A stretch of 64,000 nucleotides of DNA from the NCBI GenBank assembly GCA_963781595.1, contig CAWAGG010000001.1, positions 310,001 to 374,000 of the forward strand, written 5' to 3'. The DNA comes from JBEDUK01 sp963781595. GTDB lineage: Bacteria > Actinomycetota > UBA4738. Numbering within the stretch: position 1 is the first letter of the stretch; every line of letters begins with the position of its first letter. The position numbers were made by a program, and so were the translations under genes. The notes below the pieces were generated by a model. That model was not told the origin of the DNA, searched no databases, and worked only from the letters and a program-made list of their open reading frames with translations. Positions 33,841 to 43,385 of this stretch are shown here, in pieces.

Positions 33841-34512
33841 TCAGCGGCCGCCCTCGCCCTCGGTCGGTCGGTCCCCGGGTTCGTCATCGCGACCGAACAG
33901 CCGCCCGTGGATGTCCTCGACCAGGTTCCGCAGCGCCGTCACCTCGCGATCCAGGCTCGAGAGGCGGTCGAGGGCCTGGGCCAGGACGGCTCGGAGCTCC
34001 TCGTCGGCGATGTCGCCCTCGAACGCGGCCGCCGCCTTCCCGGCGACCGAGGGGGCGTCCTGCTGAGCCTCGGCCGCACGTGCGGACAGGATCTCGATGA
34101 CCTGCTGGCGGACCCGCACGAGGTCCGCGCCGAGCTTCTCCAGGACCTGCGCGGCGACGCCCTGGCCCTCGCGGATCAGGCCGAGCAGGATGTGTTCCGT
34201 GCCGATGTAGTTGTGCCCGAGCTGCAGCGCTTCGCGCAGCGACAGCTCCAGGACCTTCTTCGCCCGCGGCGTGAACGGCATGTGGCCGCTGGGCGCGCCA
34301 TCCCCCGGGTCGATGATGTCCTCGACCCCGGACCGGGCGGCCTCGAGCGAGATGTCCATCGCGCGCAGCGCCCGCGCGGCGACGCCCTCCTCCTCGGCGA
34401 GCAGCCCGAGCAGGAGGTGTTCGGTCCCGATGTATTTGTGGTCGAGCCGGCGGGCCTCCTCCTGGGACAGCACCACGACCCGACGTGCGCGATCCGTGAA
34501 GCGCTCGAACAT
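33841..34512 (-). CDS. Stand-alone Clp N-domain protein (ClpC-N without ATPase)
   Basis: A 223-aa protein consisting of the double Clp_N repeat of ClpC (MFERFTDRARRVVVLSQEEA and KKVLELSLREALQLGHNYIG, both with the IGTEHLLLGLL/IGTEHILLGLI helix), then a coiled coil (ALAQALDRLSSLDREVTALRNL). No Walker motifs. In ClpC these repeats bind adaptors and arginine-phosphorylated substrates. It is divergent from bpa, so both may serve protein degradation. A decoy or adaptor role is inferred. Confidence 0.88.
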   Translation of the reverse strand: MFERFTDRARRVVVLSQEEARRLDHKYIGTEHLLLGLLAEEEGVAARALRAMDISLEAARSGVEDIIDPGDGAPSGHMPFTPRAKKVLELSLREALQLGHNYIGTEHILLGLIREGQGVAAQVLEKLGADLVRVRQQVIEILSARAAEAQQDAPSVAGKAAAAFEGDIADEELRAVLAQALDRLSSLDREVTALRNLVEDIHGRLFGRDDEPGDRPTEGEGGR

Positions 34513-34610
34513 GTTCGCATCATGCGCCTTCGGCACGCCGGATGCGACGTGCGCGGACGCACCCCGACCCGCGCTCGCGCGACCGCTGGCCCGCGGAGAC
34601 GCCCTGCTGA

Positions 34611-34616
34611 TACGGT
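34611..34616 (+). promoter_or_regulatory. -10-like hexamer TACGGT before bpa
   Basis: TACGGT, 7 nt before ATG 34624; no ribosome binding site fits in between. Confidence 0.45.
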
Positions 34617-34623
34617 GGCGGAG

Positions 34624-35148
34624 ATGAGCGACGAACCCGAACCGAGCGGGCATGGTCAGGCAGCGACGTCTGCGCTGATCGTGCCCGTGACGCCGCCCGA
34701 CGCGGACCCGGCGGTCGGCGAGGCCGCCGAACGTCAGGGGGTCGCCGAGCCCGACAAGCTGATCCGGATCACGACGATGGTCCGCGAGCTCCTGGACGAG
34801 ACGCGCCAGGCGCCGCCCGACGAGCAGGGGCGGGTTCGGCTCCGCGAGATCTACGAACGGTCCCTCGAGGAGATCAAGGAAGCGCTCCCGGCTGAGCTCT
34901 CCGAGGAGCTCGAGGCGCTGGCGCCTCCGATCGAAGGCGTCCCGACGGAGTCCGAGATCCGGCTGGCCCAGGCGCAGCTGGTCGGCTGGCTCGAGGGGCT
35001 CTTCCACGGGATCCAGGCCGCGATCTGGGCCCAGCAGATGCAGGCGCGCGCGCAGCTCGAGGAGCTCCGCCGTCGCGGGCTCCCGCCCGGCATGGTCCAG
35101 CCCCAGCAGGGGCCGCAGCCGGAGCACGACTCCGGTCAGTACCTCTAG
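34624..35148 (+). CDS. bpa: Bacterial proteasome activator Bpa (DUF2587)
   Basis: A 174-aa Bpa/PafE homologue. A disordered N-terminus precedes the helical core (KLIRITTMVRELLDETRQAP ... LREIYERSLEEIKEALPAEL ... LVGWLEGLFHGIQAAIWAQQM). It ends GQYL, the HbYX-like tail that docks in the proteasome alpha ring and opens the gate. ATP-independent ring activator that feeds unfolded proteins to the 20S proteasome in Actinomycetota. Proteasome subunits are not in the window. The 3' end overlaps the convergent WS/DGAT gene by 4 bases. Confidence 0.93.
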   Translation: MSDEPEPSGHGQAATSALIVPVTPPDADPAVGEAAERQGVAEPDKLIRITTMVRELLDETRQAPPDEQGRVRLREIYERSLEEIKEALPAELSEELEALAPPIEGVPTESEIRLAQAQLVGWLEGLFHGIQAAIWAQQMQARAQLEELRRRGLPPGMVQPQQGPQPEHDSGQYL

Positions 35149-36628
35149 TCCGTCCGGTCCTTCGGCAGCCTCGACGCCCGGCGCGCCGTCGCCCTGCGCT
35201 TCGGCGGGGTCCGCTGACGGGACGCCTCCTGCTCGGCCGCCTTCCGCAGCTCGTGAGGATCGTCCGTCCATGCCCTCGGCCAGGACCTCGATGTCGGGCA
35301 GCGTGTCCCAGTCGGCGGTGATGCCGAACGCCATGGTGCCGGCGAGGCGGTCACGGCGATCGACAGGCCCATGTTCTCCGCGATCGGCATGATCGGGTAC
35401 TGGCGAGGAGCTTCGCGCCCGCCGATGTACATCGGGATCTGCGGGCCCGGCACGTTCGAGACCACGAGGTTGATGAACCGCGCCCGGGACGCCGCCGCGC
35501 CGCCATCGCGTGGATCGTCGGCGGCGCCCACGAGCCGATGTTCATCAGGAACTCCGCCCCAACGGCCTCGTTCGAGTCCTTCAGGTAGCTCGTCTCCTTG
35601 GTGATGTGCCGGAGCCGGCCCTTCGCGCCCATCGGGCCGACGGGCAGGTCGACGAAGATCGATGAGACCCGGTTGCCCAAAGCAGCTCGTTCATGGTCGG
35701 CGCGGACCGACACCGGGACCATCGCCCGCTGCACGCGGCCCTTCGTCGCGAGCCCGCGTTCGACGAACAGATGGTGCACCCCACCCGCCGCGGTCGCGAG
35801 CACGACGTCGTTCACCGTGCCACCCAGCGCGTTCTTGATGTCCTTGAACGTCTGGACCGGCGCCTCGACCATCGCGAAGCGCCGGTTCGGGCCGACCGGC
35901 CGATTGAACGGGCTCTGCGGCGCCAGACGCCGCCGCCGAGCAGCGTCCGGATGCCCGCCCAGGGTCGAGCCGATGTCCCCGGCCGCCACGGCCGGCGCCC
36001 CCAGCGTCCGGCCGAAGCCGTGGTCACGCCCGACAGCGGGTGCAGGATGCATCGCGCAGGGCCTCGCGCGCGAGCGTCGCCCGGTCGGGCTCGGGCTCGG
36101 GCGTCCACTCCGGCGCGCTCAGCACCTGCGGCACCGGCGAGAAGTCGAACACCGCGGTCGCGATGTCGATCGCCGGACAGGCCGTCGATCATCGCGTGGT
36201 GCACCTTCGTCAGGATGGAGACCATGCCGTTCTCCATGCCCTCGATCAGGTACATCTCCCAGAGCGGCTTCGTGCGGTCGAGCGGCCGTGAGATCACCCG
36301 CTGCACGTAGTCGACCAGCTCCCGGCGCCCGCACGGCGCCGGCAGGGCCGCCCGCCGCAGGTGGAAGTCGATGTCGAAATGCACGTCGTCGACCCACACG
36401 GGTCGGGCGATCGGCGAACGGCGGGAACACCACTTTCTGACGGAACCTCGGCACGAGATGCAGCCGCGACGAGATGAGGGTCACCAGATCGTCGAAGCGG
36501 AGCGACTCGCCCGGCCCCGTCGAGGGGTCGAGGATCGCGAGGCCGCCGACGTGGTTGTGGTTCGACGGCGTCTCGAGGTAGAGGAACGAAGCGTCCTGCG
36601 GCCCCAGCCGTTCCATGTCCGGGCTCAC
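35145..36628 (-). CDS. Wax ester synthase/diacylglycerol acyltransferase (WS/DGAT), frame-broken
   Basis: Acyl-CoA-dependent acyltransferase that makes wax esters or triacylglycerol. Pieces in all frames assemble to a family-length protein (about 490 aa): MSPDMERLGPQDASFLYLE, the strand WVDDVHFDIDFHLRRAALP, catalytic HHAMIDGLS (HHxxxDG), then NRPVGPNRRF, DIKNALGGTVNDVVLATAAG, INLVVSNVPGP and MAFGITADWDTLPDIEV. Roughly six frame changes; the one after HHAMIDGLS is an added C (TGTCGG read as TGTCCGG). Likely a functional gene with sequence errors. Confidence 0.85.
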
Positions 36629-36832
36629 TCTCTCGGCCGAGTCGGCCGCGCAACCCGAAGGATAGAGCCTCCACCCGCGAGCCCGCTAGCGCTGTGGCGC
36701 GTCACACGACGCACGAACGGTCCCGACCCTCGACCACCGGGGCCATCGGACCCCCATCGATGCGGGCCCTCCGGCCGTCCCGAGCCGGCCGGTCGCGTGC
36801 CATCGTCGAGAGGTCGGTGGAGGGAGGACGCC

Positions 36833-37135
36833 GTGGACGAAGAGCGCATGCGGGCCCTGATCGAGAAGGCCGGCGCGACCGGACTGAGCGACGAGGAAAC
36901 GGTCGAGCTCGGCCGTCTGTACGCCGAGGCCGCCGGGAAGCCACATTCCACCGCGGCCGACGAGGCCGCCGCACGGGCAACGCGAGCGTCGACGATCACC
37001 GTGCGCGAGGAGCGGAAGGAACGTCGCCGTCGATGGCCGTTCCGGCACCTCGACGAGCGGATGCAGTCGAAGGGTCGCAGCCTCGAGATCGGGGGATCGG
37101 CCACCCCACCGGAGGACGCCGACCGCGCCGCGTAG
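36833..37135 (+). CDS. Hypothetical charged protein (100 aa)
   Basis: An arginine- and glutamate-rich soluble protein, GTG start with GGGAGGACG upstream. The stretch ALIEKAGATGLSDEETVELGRLYAEAAG resembles a small helical domain, followed by a basic linker EERKERRRRWPF. No family recognised. The downstream GNAT gene begins 13 nt later with its own -10-like sequence. Confidence 0.55.
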   Translation: MDEERMRALIEKAGATGLSDEETVELGRLYAEAAGKPHSTAADEAAARATRASTITVREERKERRRRWPFRHLDERMQSKGRSLEIGGSATPPEDADRAA

Positions 37136-37136
37136 C

Positions 37137-37142
37137 TAGGCT
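37137..37142 (+). promoter_or_regulatory. -10-like hexamer TAGGCT before GNAT
   Basis: TAGGCT, 6 nt before GTG 37149. Confidence 0.35.
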
Positions 37143-37148
37143 GCCGCG

Positions 37149-38015
37149 GTGGAGGTCGCCGCGTTCACCGACCCCGTCGCGTTCCGCGAGCACGTCTCGC
37201 CGTTCCTCCTCACCGACGAAGCTCGTCACAACCTGCTCCTCGGGATCGTCGGCACGCTCGTCGAGCGCCCGGAGGTCTACCCGGAGTTCCACCTGTGGCT
37301 CGTCGAGGACGCGGACCGCTCCGCCACCGGCGCCGCGATCCTCACACCGCCGTTCAACCTGGTGATCGCCCGGCCGGCCGTCGCGGACGTGCCCGTCGCG
37401 CTGGCGCGCGCGCTCCACGCCGAAGGCTCGCGTCCGCCCGGTGTCTCAGGCGCCGAGCCCGAGGCGCAGGCGTTCGCGGACGCCTGGTGCGCCCTGACGG
37501 GTGCGACCGCATCGCGCCGCATGGCCCAGCGCATCTACCGACTCACCGAGGTACTGGCGGTTGAACCGGTCCCCGGGGCGATGCGCGAAGCGACCGCCGC
37601 GGACCGGGGTCTGTTGCTCGCCTGGATGATCACGTTCGCCGGCGAGGCGAACGTCGATCGCGAGGGCGAGCGAGAACGGATCGAACGGTTGCTCGACGCG
37701 CGGCTCGCGTCGGACGAGTCGGGGTACTTCCTGTGGGAGGACCAGGGCGAGCCCGTCTGCCTCGTCGGCACGGGTGGCCCGACGCCGAACGGCGTGCGGA
37801 TCGGGCCTGTGTACACGTCGCCCGCGTTCCGAGGGCGCGGGTACGCGAGCGCGCTGACCGCCGCCGTGAGCGCGCTCAGCCTCCAGCGGGGCCGTCGGTT
37901 CTGCTTCCTCTACACGGACGTCGCGAACCAGGTGTCGAACGCGATCTACCGGCGGATCGGGTACGAGCCCGTCTGCGACGCGTCCGATCTTCGGTTCGAA
38001 CCGGCCTCGGGGTGA
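37149..38015 (+). CDS. GNAT-family N-acetyltransferase
   Basis: A 288-aa two-part acetyltransferase. The C-terminal GNAT domain has VRIGPVYTSPAFRGRGYASAL (acetyl-CoA pyrophosphate loop R/Q-x-x-G-x-G/A) and a final NAIYRRIGYEPV. The N-terminal 140 residues form the accessory domain common in this actinobacterial subgroup. Substrate unknown. Its stop is adjacent to that of the convergent ABC gene. Confidence 0.88.
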   Translation: MEVAAFTDPVAFREHVSPFLLTDEARHNLLLGIVGTLVERPEVYPEFHLWLVEDADRSATGAAILTPPFNLVIARPAVADVPVALARALHAEGSRPPGVSGAEPEAQAFADAWCALTGATASRRMAQRIYRLTEVLAVEPVPGAMREATAADRGLLLAWMITFAGEANVDREGERERIERLLDARLASDESGYFLWEDQGEPVCLVGTGGPTPNGVRIGPVYTSPAFRGRGYASALTAAVSALSLQRGRRFCFLYTDVANQVSNAIYRRIGYEPVCDASDLRFEPASG

Positions 38016-38714
38016 TCAGCTGCCACCGTCCCGCAGCACGCCATCCTGGATCTGCAGGACGCGGTCCGCGAACCGGAGCGCGTACTCGTTGTGCGTCGCG
38101 ATCAGGCAGCAGGCGCCGCGCTCGGCGGCCCGGTGCAGGACCTGCAGGACGCCCTTCGCCCACCCCTCGTCCTGATGGCCGGTCGGCTCGTCGGCCAGCA
38201 GCAGCTTCGGCGAGAGGATGGCGGCGCGGGCGATGGCGGTCCGCTGTTGTTCGCCGATCGAGGTCTCGAGCGGCACACGGTCGGCGAACGCCGCCAGCCC
38301 GAACTCCTCGAGCAGCGCGTCTGGATCCTCGTGCGGAGGTTCGAGGTGCGTCCGCGAATCCGCCCCGACGCGCAGCGGGAGCGTGACGTTCTCCCGGACC
38401 GACAGGTCGTCGATCAGACCGAGGCGCTGGGGCACGACCGCCAGATCGGACCACGGGCGGTCGGCAGCCGCGACCTCCGGATGGTCAACCCACGTTACCA
38501 TCCCGGCGTCGGCTCGCTCCCAGCCGCAGAGGATCGAGAGCAGCGTGCTCTTCCCCGACCCCGAGCGGCCGATCAAGGCCACCATCTCGCTCGGACGCAG
38601 GTCGAACCGAACCCCGCGGAGCGCATGGACGTCTTCGGATCCTCGCCGGTAGGTCTTCTCGACGTCCTGGACCTGGACGAGGAGGGCGCTTTCGTTCACG
38701 AGCGTCGCGCTCAC
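38016..38714 (-). CDS. ABC transporter ATPase, MacB/LolD-type
   Basis: A 232-aa ATPase with Walker A GRSGSGKST, Q-loop VVPQRLGLI, a shortened signature (TSIGEQQRTAIARA, Gly of LSGGQ partly altered to SIGEQQ), Walker B LLLADEPT and H-loop ATHN. It overlaps the preceding ATPase gene by 4 nt. With that gene and the FtsX-like permease it forms a three-gene exporter or lipoprotein-release type operon; two different ATPases serve one permease. Confidence 0.9.
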   Translation of the reverse strand: MSATLVNESALLVQVQDVEKTYRRGSEDVHALRGVRFDLRPSEMVALIGRSGSGKSTLLSILCGWERADAGMVTWVDHPEVAAADRPWSDLAVVPQRLGLIDDLSVRENVTLPLRVGADSRTHLEPPHEDPDALLEEFGLAAFADRVPLETSIGEQQRTAIARAAILSPKLLLADEPTGHQDEGWAKGVLQVLHRAAERGACCLIATHNEYALRFADRVLQIQDGVLRDGGS

Positions 38715-39553
38715 GGCGGCACCACCCGGACCTCGCCGTCCTCGACGTGGATCACGGCGCGGCGCTCCGGGAACATCCGCAGCGCCGCCGGCGGGAGCTG
38801 CACCCGGCCGCTGGCATCGATCACGGCGAGCGCCCGAGCCTCCTCGCCTTCCTCGGTCGAGACGGACATCGTCTCGGCCTCGAGGTGCCCGTGCCGGATG
38901 TGCAGGATCCGGTCCGCCGACCGCATCACGACGGGATCGTGGGTCGCGATCACGAACGCGATCCCGAGGTCGGCGAGGTTCACGACGCGCTCCATCAGCG
39001 TCGCGCCGGTCGCCGCGTCCAGCTCCGCGGTCGGCTCGTCGGCCAGGACGAGCGGCGGCCGGCCGGCCACGGCCGTGGCGAAGGCGAGCCGCTGCTGCTC
39101 GCCACCCGACAGTTGCTCCGGCCTGTGGTCCAGCCGGTCGGCCAGCCCGAGGAGTCGAACCAACTCGAGCGCGCTCTGGCGGTCGTCGCGGCCGCGGACC
39201 CGGCCGGCGAGCGCCATGTGCTGTTCGGTCGTGAGGTACGGGATCAAGTTGTCGGAAGGCCGCTGGAAGACGTAGCCGATCCGTTCGCGCCGGATACGAC
39301 GTCGCCGGGCACGCGACATCGACGACACGTCGGCGCCGCCGATCCGGACCTGTCCGGCCGTCGGCGGATCGACGCAGGCGAGGATCCGGAGCAACGACGA
39401 CTTGCCAGAACCGGACGGGCCGACCAGCGCGGTGATGGCACCGGTCTCGAACGCCGCGTCGATGCCCTTGAGCGCCTGGACCTCGCCGGTCTCGCTCCAG
39501 TAGATCTTGACGACCGCGTCGCACGACGCGGCCACCGTCGGCTCAAGCGCCAA
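38711..39553 (-). CDS. ABC transporter ATPase, MacB-type, with AbrB-like C-terminal extension
   Basis: A 280-aa ATPase with Walker A GPSGSGKSS, signature LSGGEQQRLAFA, Walker B LVLADEPT and H-loop ATHD. About 45 residues follow the ATPase fold; they contain ALAVIDASGRVQLPPAALRM and end GEVRVVPP, which resembles a SpoVT/AbrB swapped-hairpin half. The extension may mediate dimerisation or sensing. It overlaps the permease end by 11 nt, indicating translational coupling. Confidence 0.9.
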   Translation of the reverse strand: MALEPTVAASCDAVVKIYWSETGEVQALKGIDAAFETGAITALVGPSGSGKSSLLRILACVDPPTAGQVRIGGADVSSMSRARRRRIRRERIGYVFQRPSDNLIPYLTTEQHMALAGRVRGRDDRQSALELVRLLGLADRLDHRPEQLSGGEQQRLAFATAVAGRPPLVLADEPTAELDAATGATLMERVVNLADLGIAFVIATHDPVVMRSADRILHIRHGHLEAETMSVSTEEGEEARALAVIDASGRVQLPPAALRMFPERRAVIHVEDGEVRVVPP

Positions 39554-42296
39554 CGCGCATCACCTCCGCGACGTCGGCCCGCTCGGCCGATCGCTGCACG
39601 AGGCGCGCTCCGAGCCACGACGCGACGAGGAGGATCAGCGCCGAACCGGCGCTGAGCGCCCAGGGGAGGCGGAACAGCGCGGGCGGAGGCAGGTTCGGCA
39701 GGGGGTCCAGCTTCGCGTACACCAGCCATGCCCCCAGCGACGCCAGGGCGGTCCCCAGGACGAACCCGATCAGCAGCATCCCCGCGATCTCCAGGCCCAG
39801 CGAGCGGCGGTGCTGGGCCGCCTTCAAACCCATCCTCCGCGCGAGCGCGTAGGACACGATGCGGCCGCGCTGCCTGGCCGCCAGGTAGAGCACCAGCGCA
39901 GCGAGGACGATGAGCCCGGTCGCCACCGCGACCGCGAGCAGGTAGCCGTACAGCCACGTCAGCGCGATCACGGTCGGGTTCGCGCTGACCTCCTTCGCGG
40001 TCACCGGCGAGCGGAACGGGACATCGGCGCGCGTGAGGGTCGCGACGACCTGCGCACCGTCGCCCTTCGCGACGAGGTACGTCACCATCTCCTTCCGCTC
40101 CGTCGCGAGGTGCCGAACGTCCATGATCACGAACGTCTGGTGCTGGGTCTGCAACGGGAACGCCTTCACGGTGGCGAACACGCGGTACGGGACCGTCTTG
40201 TCGAGCCGGATGAAACCGATCGCGCCGATGGTGGGAACGGTGCCGCCCACGACGATCGCGGGCGGAGGGGTGGTTGACGCGGCGAGCCCCCGCATCAGCT
40301 CGGCGAGCGAGCGGTTCGAGAAGCTCCGATCCCAGAACGCGCCGCGCGCGAACGTCCTCGTGTCGACGCCCAGGACGGTCACCGGAACCTGCCCAGGGTC
40401 GAGCCGCACCGCGTCGTCCTGGATCATCACGGTCGATGTGGGTCGCAACGACGCGGGCACGGTCGCGCCGACGAGGAGCGTCGCCCGCACGTCGCTGCCC
40501 ACGAACACCTTCGCCTTCGCCGTGGCGCTCGCCTCGGTCGATGCAGAGAGCGCCCCTGCGTACGCGAGGATCCCGATCGCGAGCGCGACGGCGGTCACGA
40601 GCCCCAGCGCGATGCCCGAAGCCGCGGCGAGGCGCCGGCTCGCCAGGAAGACCGCCGGCGAACGCCGGCTCCCGAACCGCTTCAACCGGGGGAGCAGGCG
40701 CCGCAGGCCTCGAGCCGCGAGCCCGGCGCCGCCCGCCACGAACAGGATCGGGAAGAGGATCAGCAGGATGTCGACCTTCGTCTGACCGCTCGCGAGGGTC
40801 ACCGTCCCGCCCCCGCGCGTGAGGATCTCGTAGAGCGACGCGGCCATCAGCAGGAGGATCACGAGCTCCCACGGGGTCCGGGACAGCACCGACCCCCCGG
40901 CTCCCGCGCCCTGCGCCTCGCGTCCACGAACCGCCGCGGCGACCGCGATCGCGAGCAGGACCAGTCCAACGATCGCCGTCCAGATCACGACCGTCAGCGC
41001 CGCCGACGTCGAGTCCTTCGACAGCAGGCTCCCGGGACCCAGCGCCTCGACCAGCCAGATCGCGGCGAACCACCCCGCGACGCTCGCCGCGGCGAGCGGC
41101 AGCACCACCTCGAGCGCCGCCTTCGACGCGATCCCGAACGGCCCGACGCCCTTCGCCGAGAGCAGGGCCGCCTCCGTCCGGCGCCGGTCCAACCAGTAGA
41201 CACCGACCGCCGCCAGCACGAGGAGCGCCACGAGCCGGCCCGCAAGCGCGACGCTCGCGGCCGGGCTGCGGATCTGATCGAGGGAGCTCATCACCTGCGG
41301 GACGACCGATTGGACGTCCGACTCGGTCTGCGGATGGAAGAACGGCCCGGTCTGGAGCTGCCGCTGCGCATCCAGCGTGCCCGCGGCGACGGCCTGCGCC
41401 TGCTCGAGCGTCAGGTCTCGTTCGCGGAGCGGGAATTCCCAGCTGATCTGCGCGTTCCCGTCCTTGACCTCCTTCGACAGGGCGAGCATCGTCGCCTGGT
41501 CGGTGAGGAAGAGCGACGGCGGGGCGGAGTTCGGATCCAGCCCGTAGATCTCGGTGGTCTGCGAGCACCAGAACGGCGTGACGGCTCGGGTGAGCATCGA
41601 CCGATAGATCCCAGCGACCGTCGTGCGGGCGACGTTCCCGTTGATCTGGAGGTTGATGGGGTCGCCGGCCTGGACGTGGCCGAACCGCGCCCAGTCGTCC
41701 GGCACCCAGACGCCCGGGCCGCCCGAGTCGCTCACGGCCTGGATGTTCGATCGGTACCCGTCCCGCGACATCAGGCGGACGAGCGGCGCGACCCTCGGCC
41801 GCGCGGGCGAGGACGCCCCGGCGACGCTGCCGAAGATCGAGATCACCCTCGGACCCAGGTTCGGAACGCCGCGGGCCAGACCGTCGATGAACGCGGTCCG
41901 CTGCGGGAACAATCGGTCCGAGGGCACCCCCTGCCCGACGTTGCCGGGCGCTGGGGCGCCGGAGAGCGGCTGGAGCGACGTGATCTGCCAGCCGGCGGTC
42001 CAGGGACAGAGCCCCTCGAGGCTCGCGTGCAGCGCCTGGTTGCCGGCCGATGAGATGAACAGCGGCTGGGATGCCGACGCCACAGCGAGGACGAACCCGG
42101 CCCCGATGACCGCCGCAAGCAGCCCCGGGTAGCGGCGCAGGAGGAGCGGCGCGCGCTCCCACGCGGGGTTCGCGAGCCAGCCGAAGCGCCCGGCGAACGA
42201 CGATCCGCGTGGGGGTTTCGACCCATCTCCTGGCGTCGCGCCCCGTCCGCGCCGACGCCGGGCGCGAACCGCGCGCTCGAGGTCGACGTTCCCCAC
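39543..42296 (-). CDS. FtsX-like ABC permease with a large extracytoplasmic domain
   Basis: A 917-aa permease: one helix at residues ~60-85, a large external domain to about 330, then several FtsX/MacB-type helices (LVALLVLAAVGVYWLD, LVIWTAIVGLVLLAIAVAAA, VTAVALAIGILAYAGAL), a second external region and a terminal helix group. GTG 42296 is preferred since GGAGGACGGAGG precedes it; a TTG at 42335 is possible. Together with the two ATPases it likely exports or extracts a lipid or peptide. Substrate unknown. Confidence 0.85.
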   Translation of the reverse strand: MGNVDLERAVRARRRRGRGATPGDGSKPPRGSSFAGRFGWLANPAWERAPLLLRRYPGLLAAVIGAGFVLAVASASQPLFISSAGNQALHASLEGLCPWTAGWQITSLQPLSGAPAPGNVGQGVPSDRLFPQRTAFIDGLARGVPNLGPRVISIFGSVAGASSPARPRVAPLVRLMSRDGYRSNIQAVSDSGGPGVWVPDDWARFGHVQAGDPINLQINGNVARTTVAGIYRSMLTRAVTPFWCSQTTEIYGLDPNSAPPSLFLTDQATMLALSKEVKDGNAQISWEFPLRERDLTLEQAQAVAAGTLDAQRQLQTGPFFHPQTESDVQSVVPQVMSSLDQIRSPAASVALAGRLVALLVLAAVGVYWLDRRRTEAALLSAKGVGPFGIASKAALEVVLPLAAASVAGWFAAIWLVEALGPGSLLSKDSTSAALTVVIWTAIVGLVLLAIAVAAAVRGREAQGAGAGGSVLSRTPWELVILLLMAASLYEILTRGGGTVTLASGQTKVDILLILFPILFVAGGAGLAARGLRRLLPRLKRFGSRRSPAVFLASRRLAAASGIALGLVTAVALAIGILAYAGALSASTEASATAKAKVFVGSDVRATLLVGATVPASLRPTSTVMIQDDAVRLDPGQVPVTVLGVDTRTFARGAFWDRSFSNRSLAELMRGLAASTTPPPAIVVGGTVPTIGAIGFIRLDKTVPYRVFATVKAFPLQTQHQTFVIMDVRHLATERKEMVTYLVAKGDGAQVVATLTRADVPFRSPVTAKEVSANPTVIALTWLYGYLLAVAVATGLIVLAALVLYLAARQRGRIVSYALARRMGLKAAQHRRSLGLEIAGMLLIGFVLGTALASLGAWLVYAKLDPLPNLPPPALFRLPWALSAGSALILLVASWLGARLVQRSAERADVAEVMRVGA

Positions 42297-42407
42297 TCCG
42301 CCTCCGTCCTCCCGTGTCCCACCGTCCGAGCGCAACGAGGCCCTGCCGGGCCCTACCCTACCTACGCTCTCGGGGGCAGCTCGGGATTCGCGCGGGTGCC
42401 TCGCGTT

Positions 42408-43385
42408 TCAGGGGAACGGTGGTTCACCGATCCGGGGCCCGGCGCCCGCCGCATCGGTCGCGCCGGTCAACGGGTCTGCCCTCGCCATCGCCGCCGCCAC
42501 CGCGGCGGCGAGGATCAGGATGCCGCCGACGACGGTCGCCGTCGAGAGCCGTTCGTGCAGCACGACGACGGACAGCGCCGCGGCGCACAGCGGCTCGCTC
42601 GCCGCGATGATCGACGTGCGGACCGCGCCGAGCCGGCGGAGCCCGACGAAGAGGAACGCGAAGGCCCCGGCCGTGCACGCGGCGACGGCCAGCACCGAGA
42701 GCCACTGGTTCGTCGTCGCGGGCAGCCGCGACTCGCCCGTCGCGATCGCCACGACCGTGAGGGCGGTCCCGGCCGCGCCGCTCACCCACATCGAGCCGGT
42801 CAGCGGGTTCGTCGCCACGAGCACGGCGTCGGCGCCGGTGAGGTAGGCGGCGAACACGACGGCCGCGGCGAGCGCGAACCCGATCCCGGCCGCGGAGATC
42901 TCGAATCCCCCGCTGCCCGCGACGACGAGCGCGGCGCCCGTGACGGCTGCCGCGAGCGCTGCGAGCACCAGCGGCCGCGGTCGGCCCTTGCCGAGCGCGA
43001 TCGCGAACACCGTCACCCAGACCGGGTAGGTGAAGAACAGCAGGGTGACCGCGGCCGGGCCGCCGTGGCGCAGGGCGAGGAAGAACAAGGTCGCCTCCAC
43101 CGCGTAGCCCCCGACCCCGAGCGCCGCGAGCTTCCATCCCTCGCTGGGCGCGGCGCGCAGCGGCGATCGGGTCACCGCGAGGGCCCCGGCCAGGAGGATC
43201 GCCGCGATCGCGAACCGGAGCGCGAGGAACGTCACGACCGGGAAGCCCTCGTCCGTGGTGACCTTGCCGAGGATCACGACCGCGCCGAACAACAGGGCCG
43301 CGATCCCGACGGCGCCCCCGCCGACCGGGTCGACGCCACCGCCGCTCGCGTCCGGGGGGCCCGAACGGTCGGGCGGGTCGCTCAC
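42408..43385 (-). CDS. EamA/DMT-family transporter
   Basis: A 325-aa protein with ten membrane helices in two EamA repeats (ALLFGAVVILGKV ... ; GFALAAAVVFAAYL ...), with the conserved ALRHGGPAAVTLLFFTYPVWV and ASEPLCAAALSVVVLHERL motifs. Drug/metabolite exporter of unknown substrate. Its GTG overlaps the amidase stop (GTGA), so the two are co-translated; product export after amide hydrolysis is possible. Confidence 0.88.
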   Translation of the reverse strand: MSDPPDRSGPPDASGGGVDPVGGGAVGIAALLFGAVVILGKVTTDEGFPVVTFLALRFAIAAILLAGALAVTRSPLRAAPSEGWKLAALGVGGYAVEATLFFLALRHGGPAAVTLLFFTYPVWVTVFAIALGKGRPRPLVLAALAAAVTGAALVVAGSGGFEISAAGIGFALAAAVVFAAYLTGADAVLVATNPLTGSMWVSGAAGTALTVVAIATGESRLPATTNQWLSVLAVAACTAGAFAFLFVGLRRLGAVRTSIIAASEPLCAAALSVVVLHERLSTATVVGGILILAAAVAAAMARADPLTGATDAAGAGPRIGEPPFP

